Assembly (NCBI GenBank): GCA_015039365.1
Contig: WION01000195.1
Location: 1 to 64,000, forward strand
Direction of reading: 5' to 3'
Origin: Amanita rubescens
Taxonomy: Eukaryota; Basidiomycota; Agaricomycetes; Agaricales; Amanitaceae
DNA: 64,000 nucleotides
This document shows positions 18,064-28,034 of the stretch, in pieces (within the stretch, counting starts at the first letter, position 1; each line of letters begins with the position of its first letter). The position numbers and the translations under genes were made by a program. The notes under the pieces are model-generated. The model worked only from the letters and a program-made list of their open reading frames with translations. It searched no databases and was not told the origin of the DNA.

Positions 18064-19416
18064 ATGTACCCACAACAGTACACCCAACCTCCGTTGAACA
18101 GTTTACCTCCTGAGGTCCTCGGAAAAATATTCCTTTACTCCTTGGAACTGCCCGGGAAACGGCTGAAGCTGCCTCACCCGAGAACCCTCTGCTCTGTATG
18201 CTCGAGATGGCGACACGTTGGTCTTTCCACACCCCGACTGTGGACCGCAGTTGTCGTCACCATTCTTCACGGTATTTCCGGACAGAGAGCAGAGGAAAAG
18301 ATATCCTACCTTCATACGTGGATCGGACGCTCCGGCGTGCTCCCTTTAACGCTGTATCTTAGACGCGGAAAATGGGACCCTAGCGAACATGATCGCACAG
18401 TTCTCTTCCTAGTTGCCTTGGCCCGTCACGCAAGTCGCTGGGAAGCCGTCTACTTCGATTTTGCGGCAGAACTTCCAGGCCGACGACATTCGCCAGAATT
18501 CTACATCGATTTTCCTTTTGCCTCGTGGAGCAGCCTGCGCCGCATATCATCTTCCAAGCACTTTGCTCCACTCCATCAGAACAAGTCGATCCCGTGGTCA
18601 CAGCTTACACACTTCACCATAGAGGCGGATATGTCACCGCAGGTTGCGCTAGAGATTCTCGAGCGCTGCCCCCATCTCGTTGATGCGCGCATTAGATTGG
18701 ATTCCACCCTAACACAAGCCAAGACCTCGTCCCCTCTCATTCAGAACAACCTGCGCAAACTCGATTTGATGACATACAACCTCGCATTGTTCTTCTCAGC
18801 AATCACCTTACCCTCACTCGCCGATCTTAGACTGATACTCCTTTCCCCGAGTTCGGAAGAAGCCAACCACTTCGTTAGCTTCCTGACCCGATCACGATGC
18901 CAACTAGATAAACTCGCCTTCTCTGGCATCCCGTTCTCCGCAGACGACATGACACACTGTCTCGAGCAAGAAAGCTGCAATTCTCTCACAGAGCTCACTA
19001 TCGAATACACCATGATCACACAACCGCGTCCTCACAGAATTCCTGCCGTAACCGACGACGTTTTGAAAAGACTTACTTTGCGTTCGTCTAAGCCAGCTCC
19101 GCTGTGCCCAAACCTCTTGTATTTGAGGTTTCACAAGGGCGAGTGGGACTCGCTTGATACTATTGTCGACATGGTATCATCGCGTCTCTGTCCGGAAGAG
19201 ATACCTGGCTTGGATGCGCCTCGTATCAGGCATCTACACGTTGAGGTCCTCTTTCATCATCAGCTTGAACAACTTTTAGGCCAGGTGGGGGAGAAGAGCG
19301 GGATGAACTATGCTTCAGACGGAGATGGCGCATTCTTCACATTTATTGCCTCCCGAGAAGCTATCGTTGGCAAAGTGGGGCCTACTTATGCTCACGGTTC
19401 TTTTTTTTTGATGTAG
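18064..19416 (+). CDS. F-box protein with leucine-rich-like C-terminal region
   Basis: Single-exon ORF. The N terminus has an F-box (LNSLPPEVLGKIFLYSL ... CSVCSRWRHVGLSTPRLW), which binds Skp1 in SCF ubiquitin ligases. The rest has irregular Leu-rich repeats as in the large agaricomycete F-box family. The substrate is unknown. I chose the ATG at 18064 because it sits 11 residues before the F-box; the frame is open further upstream but without need. A degenerate inverted copy of its 3' end lies at 37818-38066. Confidence 0.85.
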   Translation: MYPQQYTQPPLNSLPPEVLGKIFLYSLELPGKRLKLPHPRTLCSVCSRWRHVGLSTPRLWTAVVVTILHGISGQRAEEKISYLHTWIGRSGVLPLTLYLRRGKWDPSEHDRTVLFLVALARHASRWEAVYFDFAAELPGRRHSPEFYIDFPFASWSSLRRISSSKHFAPLHQNKSIPWSQLTHFTIEADMSPQVALEILERCPHLVDARIRLDSTLTQAKTSSPLIQNNLRKLDLMTYNLALFFSAITLPSLADLRLILLSPSSEEANHFVSFLTRSRCQLDKLAFSGIPFSADDMTHCLEQESCNSLTELTIEYTMITQPRPHRIPAVTDDVLKRLTLRSSKPAPLCPNLLYLRFHKGEWDSLDTIVDMVSSRLCPEEIPGLDAPRIRHLHVEVLFHHQLEQLLGQVGEKSGMNYASDGDGAFFTFIASREAIVGKVGPTYAHGSFFLM

Positions 19417-19633
19417 TGGAAGGCAGAGTATTATAAGGCCAAGTCAAACTGCACGTTACAGACTGAACTTCATTATACCCCAGTGGCTACAGCCTGTATA
19501 CTAACGATTTCTTCATTTTACCAATTCATATGGATCGTCCAAAAACTGGAACACAATGCGCCTCGCTAGGTCACGTAGGAGGGGATTTGGGGATCTTCTA
19601 CAAAGCCTACTACACGCTACACAAGCCTCGTTA

Positions 19634-21114
19634 TTATTGACAACTAGTGTGAGAGAGTGCGGAAGCCGAGAAATTATTGACAATGCTGTTTCCTGTTGAC
19701 GTTGCGCTCAGTACGTGACATGGATGAGCACTTCGAGTAAAAATTACCATCTGCAGCTCCGGAGCAGCGACGTGCCGGCTCACGGTAGGCCGATAGTCGA
19801 GCGCTAGCTGCTTAAGATTCGTGCATTGGAGCAACGCCAACTCGTTCTGCGTTTGCTCGATACATTTGTACAAAATCCAGTGGCAAAAGCCAAGATGTGT
19901 TAGAGTTTCAGAGTGCCGGGATAGGATTCTTAGTAAGGTAGAACAGTACGAGACATCACTGTAACCATAACTTGTTAGGCTAACAATCCCAGGGTGACCG
20001 TCGAGGTATTTGATCGTATATTCGTCCATCATCCATAACATCATGGTCGGAGGAAATATATTCTGTTTAAACAACTCCTTCAAGATATCGGAGTCGGAAA
20101 GATTAACGGAGGTCAAGGAGGTGATATGAGGTGTTAGAGCTGCCGAATTACGGAAGGGGTGAGAGAGGCAAAGGTGTTCTAGCTTCAAAGGGCGATCGGC
20201 AGGTACATGTTTAAGCGTTTGTGCAAGATCTTTAATATCGTCGCCTACCACTTCAAGATGCGTTAGGTTTGGGTTTGCCGCGATGATCTTCGCAACTGAA
20301 TTAATTTTGGGGCGGGTGGAGCTGGTACCAATATACTGAGCATGAATAAATTGGAAACTGAGCTTGCGTAAATTGTGCAACTTGGCGACACAATCGACGA
20401 TGTGGTCAAACTTCTTCGTCCATTTATTCATGATGAGAATAAGTTCAGAGAGTCGAGGTAGTTGTTGGAGCAATTTAACTATACGGGATATTATCCACTT
20501 TGGAGGATTAATCCCTGAATTCCATCTAAGATACGTTAGCAGTGTTCCTGAGAATAAACACACAACGTACACAACGCGAGAGACATTCGGCAAGTTGAAC
20601 TGGGAAACGGGGAGGTAAATCCTGAGTCTTGCAAATGCGCGCAAGGCAGCCCTAACCACCTTTTGGAGAAAAGCCCGCGGTTCTGTGGTGGGCAAGGCGA
20701 GATAGCGAACGATTCCGGGATTCCCAAATATGTCTGCGGTCAACCGGGACACTACACGAAAAGAAATGGAAGCGCTTTTTCCATCAAGCCAACCATGGGT
20801 CCCAATGAAAAGAGTCGTCGTTGCATGCAATTGCTCATTTGGTTTTGAAGACAAGAGAGTCAGGAGCTGGTCCATATTGGATGATAGATGCTCATCATCG
20901 AATAGTTTGATATGGGAAGAATACACTCTGGGTTTAACGATCGCGTTGAACCGTCTGCAGACAAGGCGCAGTGCTTTAAATTCGTCAAAATCCGTGTCCA
21001 AGTCCTTTAGAAACTGCGAGAGGAATGCCATAGAAACAGTTAGTCAAGTGTCGTGGGAGCACTCATACTAACCTCTGCAATGATGCGTTGGTGAATCTCG
21101 ACTGGAAAATTCAT
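19634..21114 (-). CDS. F-box-like protein, copy 1 of an inverted duplicate
   Basis: Two exons. Exon 1 (21114-21073) encodes MNFPVEIHQRIIAE, the start of an F-box-like motif. The intron (GTTAGT...CGCAG) is followed by exon 2 from 21013 with FLKDLDTDFDEFKALRLVCRRFNAIVKPRVYS and Leu-rich repeats. It probably recruits an unknown substrate to an SCF ligase. A close paralogue lies inverted at 36091-37543. The C termini differ because of a 5-nt difference near the end that changes the frame. Confidence 0.8.
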
Positions 21115-21281
21115 GAAGGTGATTGTGTGCTGCTCAGGTATGGCCGGGGTTGCCCCGCACCGTGCACGTCTGACATAGCAATGATCGTGCATTTCTGAAA
21201 CTGCTCAGGTGGCTCTGGTGACCGCGTGACTCTAAAGTCCAATATCTCTTCGCTACCGCTGCCCGCGTCTCCGGCGCAATC

Positions 21282-22673
21282 ATGCTTCCAAGAAAATACA
21301 AATTTTCCGGCTTATGGTCAATAGAAGAAATCCAGTTGTATCAACCTGGCGGATTTCATCCGGTCTCGATTGGCGATATCTACGCCAACGGTCGCTACAA
21401 AATATTGCACAAGTTAGGTTACGGGGGTGAGTCTACTGTATGGCTTGCACGAGACCTGCGGCCGCAGCCAGGTGATTCGGACACTCTGGTCGCTTTGAAG
21501 GTTCTTTCTGGCTTTAGTTCCACCAAGCCGACGGACGAGATCCCGGACCTTTTTGTCCCCGATAAGCTTGATATGCTCGCTAATGCCACGCATAACCCTG
21601 CTGGTCAAAATTTCCTAGCCGTCAAGGACTACTTCACAGTGGAAGGGCCAAATGGAAAACACGTGTGCATTGTCACTCAATTTGTTGGAGCGAGTGTGCT
21701 TTCTATGGGATCCAGGGGGTGCGGGCGACTCCGAGGCGATTTGGCGAGGAAGGTGGCAAAGCAAACCGCTGACATGGTGGAGCTCATGCATTCCGCGGGA
21801 CTTGTACATGGAGGTTCGTTATATCTACAGTTATGTCGAAAGTGAACCACTAAATTCCCCTCAGATTTAACATCATCCAACATCCTTTTTCAGGTCTCAC
21901 CCCGGGTCCGCAGATGGACCGACGAGGAAGTCTACTCGACGCTAGGTCGGCTTTGGACAGAAGAGATTGAAACCTTGGACAACTCACCGCCTGGGCCACA
22001 CGCTCCCCGTGAACTTGTTCAACCCATTGATAACCACGATATCTCTTCCCCGTCTTTCTTAGAGGAAAATATCGTCGTCACCGACTTTGGTCAATCCTAC
22101 GACATAACGGCTCTGCCAAAGGATTACACACCGGGTACAGCATTACACTATTTCTCCCCAGAGGCTCGTTTCGACAACATCATCACCCCCGCTTCTGACA
22201 TATGGGGGTTGGCATGCACCATCTTCGAGATCCGTGCCGGATTCTCGCTATTCAATTCAGTTTTCACTGCTAGGTCGTTGGATTTACAGAATATAGTTAG
22301 AACGTTGGGTAAGCTCCCAGAACCTTGGTGGAGCAAATTCGAGAAGCGTCACGTGTGGTTTGAGGAGAATGGCGAACCGAAGGTTCAGGTGAACGGCGAG
22401 CCGATGTTTCCAGCGAGAAAGACCTCTATCCGAAAGAGGTTGCAAACGATCGGAGATGATGAGAAGGTGGGTAGTGAGAGGCACGGGCCCATGATGGATC
22501 CTCCTGGGACGCGGCTTGAAGAAGAGGAAATTGAGCTTTTGAGCAACCTATTGGAGAAGATGCTCAGGTATCAGCCAGAGAACAGAATCACGATAAAGGA
22601 GGTGGTGCGGCATCCTTGGTTCGAGTATACACCACGGGCAGGGACGCGTTCCGACAGTTGTGAAATAGCTTAG
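21282..22673 (+). CDS. SRPK-like serine/threonine kinase
   Basis: Kinase of the SR-protein-kinase group, which phosphorylates Arg/Ser-rich splicing factors, though fungal members have expanded and may have other substrates. Exon 1 21282-21813, exon 2 21865-22673. Marks: the family signature GGFHPVSIGDIYANGRYKIL, Gly loop LGYGGESTVWLA, catalytic Lys in VALKVL, HGDLTSSN catalytic loop split by the intron, DFG in VTDFGQS, and a C-terminal lobe ending in HPWFEY. The spacer insert of classical SRPKs is short or absent. Confidence 0.85.
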
Positions 22674-23615
22674 AAAGCTATGTGAAATGTGGCATGATGG
22701 ACGATGATCCAAACGCTTCTCCACCCTTTCCAAATGAGAACCAGGGCTTCGTGTGCTTTGGTGAGGATGATACCAGGGTTCGCAATGAACAGCATAGCGA
22801 GGAAAATAATGGGGATCAGACGTTGAACACGGACATCAAATCTTTTCTAACCAGCTCTGAAGTGCCTCATGAGCTTCAGCAAGTTTAGAACATAGTACAT
22901 ATTTCAATACATTACAAAAAGTATGATGTGTACCCTACTACTAGTAAACGATTGCTTTTATAAACATCCATGATAGAGTCTGTGGTGTATATCAAAACAA
23001 CAGAAGTTCTGAGAGCAAAAAACGTACGTAAAGTAGGATGGAGGGGAAAGTCCTAGCAATAACTGTCGTGGTAAGGTACATTGATGGTTCGTTTGTTTCG
23101 TTTTGGGTGTGGAGAGGCGGGACGAGAAGGCACCAAAGAGGTATACGGTATACAACATGGGAACCACAAGGATGACGGGAGCACATCCGGCCGGATGCAT
23201 ATATAGAGCTGTAGTTGATCCAAACTTGAGCTTAACTGGTGACAAAACTTGCCTTGTACGCACTCACTTAATCGGGATCAAAATAAAAAAACACGGGGCC
23301 TAAGCATACAGATTGATCGGGCAGGTAACGAGAGTGAGAGAGAGGGAGAGACGCAGCAAACGGCGCAAACACGGACATGGACGGTTACGTCAGTGAGATT
23401 CAATAGCATACAACGATTCGGCTTTTTTCTTCTTCTTTTCTTCGTTCATCTTCATTTCTCGTATCGATTTTGTCATTTTATTTGTCTTCATACTGAAAAA
23501 AAAATCGAATCAACGCCCTCCTCACATTGCCCTCTTCGAGGGAGAAAATAATAGAAAAAGTTACCTTTATCCCCTCAACCGGACCCAGAAAAGATTACAA
23601 CAGGAAAAGAGCGCA
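22674..23615. other. Intergenic region between convergent genes
   Basis: A short open frame at 22682-22888 has no ATG-supported exon structure that I trust. I see nothing else. It probably holds the 3' UTRs of the SRPK-like and HSF genes. Confidence 0.4.
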
Positions 23616-26600
23616 TCAGGCTCTTCGCTTCTTCGACTTTGTTCCCTTGCTAGAAGTAGCTGCAGTAGCTGCGCCCTTTGGCTGAATTTGCGATGCAGTG
23701 CCAGCACCAGTGACACCCAGCTCCTGAGCCAAGTCCCCATCAAAAGCGTCCAATTCATCAACAGCGGATGCAGGTACGTTCACAATCGCCGATCTCCTCT
23801 TCCGCCCACCCGCCTCCACGACCGTAGTAGGCACACCCGCACTCGTAGGCGCACTCGCGGTCAAACCCGTCCTCGCCTTCTTATTAATCGGACGGGCAGT
23901 ACCGTCATCCACCGGGACGATACCAGAGTTGACCGACTGAGCAGACTGAGGCCTCGTCGAAGCCGATACGGGAGTCACAGACGAAGGTAATGCAGAAGTT
24001 GAAGTCGAACCTCGGGCGAATCCCAACGTCGTAGACGGCTCGCCTCCATCTACACACTCACCGTCTCCACCCGGACTCTCACCAGCCACAGACCCGGCAT
24101 GTGACGGGACAGACGCACACGGCGTAGAACAAGACCCCGTCGTCGCACTCTCACTTGATGACCGGTTCATAATCCCGTTGCCATTCGGACCCATAACACC
24201 TGCACCTGCACCCGCAGCACTCCACGAATTCATGAAATTGTCAAAATCCGCAACGCTCCTCGCCGTCCCCGAAACCTTTGGTCCAGTCGAGCCATCTTCC
24301 TCGTCATCCCCTTCTTCTTCTCCTCCATCCCCCGACGACATCAACGAAGGATCAAGACCCAACATCTGAATCAAACTATGAATCGAAGTATGCATCGCGC
24401 TGACATCTCGATCGATATCCTCCGTCGCTTGCCAATTAGACGAGTGCTGTCCTACACTCCCAGCAGCAGAACCGGTAGAAGAAGGGTTATTATACGAGCT
24501 AACCGCGCTCCCATCGGTGTTTTGACCTTGTTGTCCCCCGTTGACGCCAGCGCCAGCACCAGCGGCCCCAGTCGTCGTCGCGGAATACCCGACCCTCGGA
24601 CTGGCTTGCAAAGGTGAAAAGAGGCCGCTATAATCCCCACTTGTTCCTCCGTCGCTCGTCCCGCTTCCTCCTACATTCCCCCACGTCCCATCAGGATTGT
24701 ACGGGAAACCATACGGAGTATACCCCGCCGGTGGCCCATTTCCATACGCGCCGCCATTCGTGGTACTGCCGGCGTTGACATTGGGAATAACTGGTGGAGG
24801 ATACGCGCCGCCGTACCCCTGATACGCCGCCCAAGGGAGCACGCTCAGGTCGCCAGCATAAGGAGCTGCATTCGTATTCCCTGTCGTTCCTGCATTCGTC
24901 GTAGCTGCTGAAGCACCAGCAGCACTAGAAGTCTGAGACGCCGCCGCCGCCGCGTTGGCAGCCTCCGGTCCGTCGAACGAAATGAGGCCATCCGGTACTG
25001 GTACTGAAGCAGAAGTAGCGCCGGAGCGGTATGCGCCGCTATCGTTCCCTCCGCCAACTCGAGGCGTGGGGTTAGAGAGCATGGGAGAGGTTGCAGGCGT
25101 TGATGTAGATGGTCCGGGGGAGGTAACTGCAGAGCCAATAGACAAGTTGGCCAACGTAGGACTGGGTACAAGATAGCTCGAGATATCGAATGGAGGGGTA
25201 CCATTGAAATGTTGGGTATGATCGCGTTTCGGCGCTGCGCTACCGTCTCCATCTACAGGTGTCAAGAAGCCACGTTCGTAGTGGTCACTGTGGTGACCCG
25301 AATAGCCATTAGGGTTGCTAGGGGGTTCTGCTATGGTCTGTGTTGCTACTGAAGCCAAGAGTTGTTGAATTTGGGCAGGCGTGAGGTTAATCGTGAGATT
25401 GCGAGGGTCAAAGGAAAATCCAGTATTATCGTTTGATGCGGTGTTTTGCTGCGAATGGACAGGAGGCGTACGCGCGAGAGCCCGTCCCGCGGTGAGAGCA
25501 GCCAGTAAATGCGGGTTCGTCGCCGTCTCTTTTTTCTCATTTGAACCCATAACTGTCTCCGCCGGCGATGTAGGTAAGGGTGTATTAACCGACTTGGGTG
25601 TTTCTATTTCCATTTCAATTTGAGGGTACCCGAGGGTGTCCTCGGCCGAGCCCGGACCGCCGTTCAGGTCTAACGCAGAAAAAGAGGAAGTTGTGGTGTC
25701 ATCATTCGAATCCAGAATACCCAGTGAATGGGGAGGGGAAGGAGGGGAGCGGTAATCACTTAGCGTCACAGGCGAGGTCGGTTGATCTCTTCCGGCCCCA
25801 CCTCCAATTCCATTACCAGTGTTATCTAGAGGGATTGTAACATCGTTCATCATTGTATCTTCATCCGATTCCTCCGTTACTTCCACCACATTCATGCCTT
25901 GTTTGCCTCCCGACGATGGAACGGACTTGTTTTGCCTTCTGACATCCTCAATCATCAACCTAGCACGTCGTCTCGGTCCATCGTTCCCTCTTTGATGCAT
26001 ATCTTGTTGATGTCCACCACCACCACCACCACCACCACCACCACCACTTCTTCTCTGAACTGACACGTTCGATCCGGGGTTTTCATCTTCTCCATGATGC
26101 CCATCGCCTCCAACACCGCCAGGACCAGGTGGCGCATGCTTCCCAAAAACGCCCGCCAAGAATTTGACAATCCGATTAATCGTATCTTCTTGCTTTTGAT
26201 GCTTTTCTCTAGCCAGCAACGCATCCTGCCACAGCATTTCATTCGACCGTTTAAGCTCCCGAAGTTCTGAACTTATTGCCCCTTGATGCCTCTGGATCGC
26301 CGAGATACCCTGCACGATGGAATGAATGTCCAGAATCTGGGAATTGTTGAGAGCTGACATGCTGCTTGACCCAGTGCCGGATGCACCCATAGCGGTGGCA
26401 GCTGCATTAGGAGACCCGGCACCAGCGATGGTGTTCGCGCCTGCGCCTTGCGCACCAACGCCCATGACGGTATTGCCGTTCACATCTGCTAGGAATCCGG
26501 CCGCGGTCGCCGCGGCCGCAGCTGCAGCGACCTCCTCCATCTGTTGCTGCATCTGTATCTGCTGTTGCGAGTTCCCTTTCTTTCGGTGGATGAGATAGAG

Positions 26601-27083
26601 AAGGTCTGCCTGACCTCGATGAAAATTGGCGTGGCCAAAATTCCAAAAGTCAGTTTCAGAACCGGATCGGAGAACGCCTTGTTGGAGGTGAGGGATTTTA
26701 TGAAAACCGTACATGTTGAGCTGGCGAACAAAGGAAGAAAAGTTCTGGTGCTTGAACCATTTGCCTAGGACTTCTCGTGCAAAGCGTTCGTGGTCGAGGA
26801 CTAGTGGGGGGGAGAAGAGTGGCAATAAGTAAAAAGGAGAGAGAAAAAACGCAAATAAAAAGAAAAAGACGAATATGGAATAGGTGAGGGTGTACTGACC
26901 GAAAAACGAATCACCGGAGTCTGACCAACGTATGAGGGCGACGTTCTGAGGGTCATTAACCATCTCGTAAAGCTTCTTGAGGAAAGCTGGGACGGGTCGT
27001 GGCTGTTGAGCGGCATGTTGTGATGGTGTGGAAGGAAGTCGATGGTGAGTGCGAGAAAGAGCGACCTGGTGATCAGTCGCCAT
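23616..27083 (-). CDS. Heat shock factor-type transcription factor
   Basis: Nuclear DNA-binding regulator of the HSF family, about 1100 residues. Exon 1 27083-26900, exon 2 26800-23616; the intron (GTCAGT...ACTAG) cuts the DNA-binding domain. That domain shows VPAFLKKLYEMV, then VLGKWFKHQNFSSFVRQLN and MYGFHK, and the end motif FHRGQADLL. A hydrophobic-repeat region follows at 26330-26150 (trimerisation coiled coil), then long Ser/Gly/Ala/Pro low-complexity stretches and a His/Gly run. I started at the ATG 27083, just ahead of the domain. The large size fits basidiomycete Hsf1 orthologues, but assignment to Hsf1 rather than another HSF-fold protein is inference. Confidence 0.88.
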   Translation of the reverse strand: MATDHQVALSRTHHRLPSTPSQHAAQQPRPVPAFLKKLYEMVNDPQNVALIRWSDSGDSFFGQYTLTYSIFVFFFLFAFFLSPFYLLPLFSPPLVLDHERFAREVLGKWFKHQNFSSFVRQLNMYGFHKIPHLQQGVLRSGSETDFWNFGHANFHRGQADLLYLIHRKKGNSQQQIQMQQQMEEVAAAAAAATAAGFLADVNGNTVMGVGAQGAGANTIAGAGSPNAAATAMGASGTGSSSMSALNNSQILDIHSIVQGISAIQRHQGAISSELRELKRSNEMLWQDALLAREKHQKQEDTINRIVKFLAGVFGKHAPPGPGGVGGDGHHGEDENPGSNVSVQRRSGGGGGGGGGGGHQQDMHQRGNDGPRRRARLMIEDVRRQNKSVPSSGGKQGMNVVEVTEESDEDTMMNDVTIPLDNTGNGIGGGAGRDQPTSPVTLSDYRSPPSPPHSLGILDSNDDTTTSSFSALDLNGGPGSAEDTLGYPQIEMEIETPKSVNTPLPTSPAETVMGSNEKKETATNPHLLAALTAGRALARTPPVHSQQNTASNDNTGFSFDPRNLTINLTPAQIQQLLASVATQTIAEPPSNPNGYSGHHSDHYERGFLTPVDGDGSAAPKRDHTQHFNGTPPFDISSYLVPSPTLANLSIGSAVTSPGPSTSTPATSPMLSNPTPRVGGGNDSGAYRSGATSASVPVPDGLISFDGPEAANAAAAASQTSSAAGASAATTNAGTTGNTNAAPYAGDLSVLPWAAYQGYGGAYPPPVIPNVNAGSTTNGGAYGNGPPAGYTPYGFPYNPDGTWGNVGGSGTSDGGTSGDYSGLFSPLQASPRVGYSATTTGAAGAGAGVNGGQQGQNTDGSAVSSYNNPSSTGSAAGSVGQHSSNWQATEDIDRDVSAMHTSIHSLIQMLGLDPSLMSSGDGGEEEGDDEEDGSTGPKVSGTARSVADFDNFMNSWSAAGAGAGVMGPNGNGIMNRSSSESATTGSCSTPCASVPSHAGSVAGESPGGDGECVDGGEPSTTLGFARGSTSTSALPSSVTPVSASTRPQSAQSVNSGIVPVDDGTARPINKKARTGLTASAPTSAGVPTTVVEAGGRKRRSAIVNVPASAVDELDAFDGDLAQELGVTGAGTASQIQPKGAATAATSSKGTKSKKRRA

Positions 27084-27161
27084 CACTCGAGAACGTTCCA
27101 CCACACAGTTTGGCGGACGAGGGGCGCTGCAGTAAATACAACCAAATAATATTATCTTATC

Positions 27162-27876
27162 TTATCTCCTTTGCTTCTTCTCAACATAATCTGCCACTCT
27201 CCTCTCAAGATCTTCTACACTTCCACTGTTATCCAAAACAACATTTGCATACTTCACCTTTTCTTCAATTCCCATCTGTGCTCCAATTCGAGCACGTGCC
27301 CCTTCCTCACTGCTCCCATCCCGCTTCATCAACCTCTCCAGCTGCACTTCCGCCGGGCTACGTGACCCCACGTCAGTCAGATCACAACATCCCCCACTGT
27401 ACCACGCACCAGTACACAACCACAACCTCCCCAACCCACCGCCAAATCCCACTCTCGACCAACAACGGCACATCCAACACAACCCACGACTCCCCTCTCC
27501 ACCAACACCAAAACACCTCTTTCAACATCTCCCACCTCACCTCAGGGTGAACAATCCCATTCAACACCCGTCTCTTCTCTTCATTCTCAAACACAATCTC
27601 CCCAACCTTCTTTCGGTCTATTCGTCCACTCCCGTCCTGCGAGACGACTTGTTCCCCGAACGCCGCTACGATTTTCTTATATGCACGCGTACCGGGCTCA
27701 TAAACTCGATGTGCCAAAACGTCCGCGTCGATGATAGGGACGTGGTACTCGTCTCGGAGAAGTCGTGAGACAGTCGACTTGCCCGTGGATATTCCGCCCG
27801 TGAGGCCTACAACTGATGCAGAGATCAAGACAAGGAGCTTTTATGGCGGGTGAGAACGAGAATGCATACCGCGCAT
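27162..27876 (-). CDS. Dephospho-CoA kinase
   Basis: Last step of coenzyme A synthesis (ATP-dependent 3'-phosphorylation of dephospho-CoA; CoaE/Cab5 family). A 7-nt first exon (27876-27870, ATGCGCG) is spliced to 27812-27410 and then 27357-27162. The P-loop is GLTGGISTGKST right at the N terminus. Later marks are IIDADVLAHRVYEPG, the V-HP motif in GIVHPEVRWEM, VLDVPLLVESG and VQLERLMKRD. The second intron (GTGCGT...CGTAG) is placed because VVVVYC then joins the QLERL motif. A remnant of a second copy is at 47551-47763. Confidence 0.9.
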
Positions 27877-28034
27877 GTATGGGCGTGAATGAGAATTAGG
27901 GTACGGACCGGTTGTTGACGTGTGTTGAGTCCGAGTGCCGGGTACGCAAAAGTTGCCGGATCGAATGTACTCTCTATCTTATCTCATTTCCAGGCGGGGT
28001 ATAGATTGAAGCAATAATATAAATAGAAAGTAAA

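Noticed and set aside
25955..26242. Minus-strand alternative frame with a poly-Val run
   Set aside because: Shadow of the His-run low-complexity part of the HSF gene.
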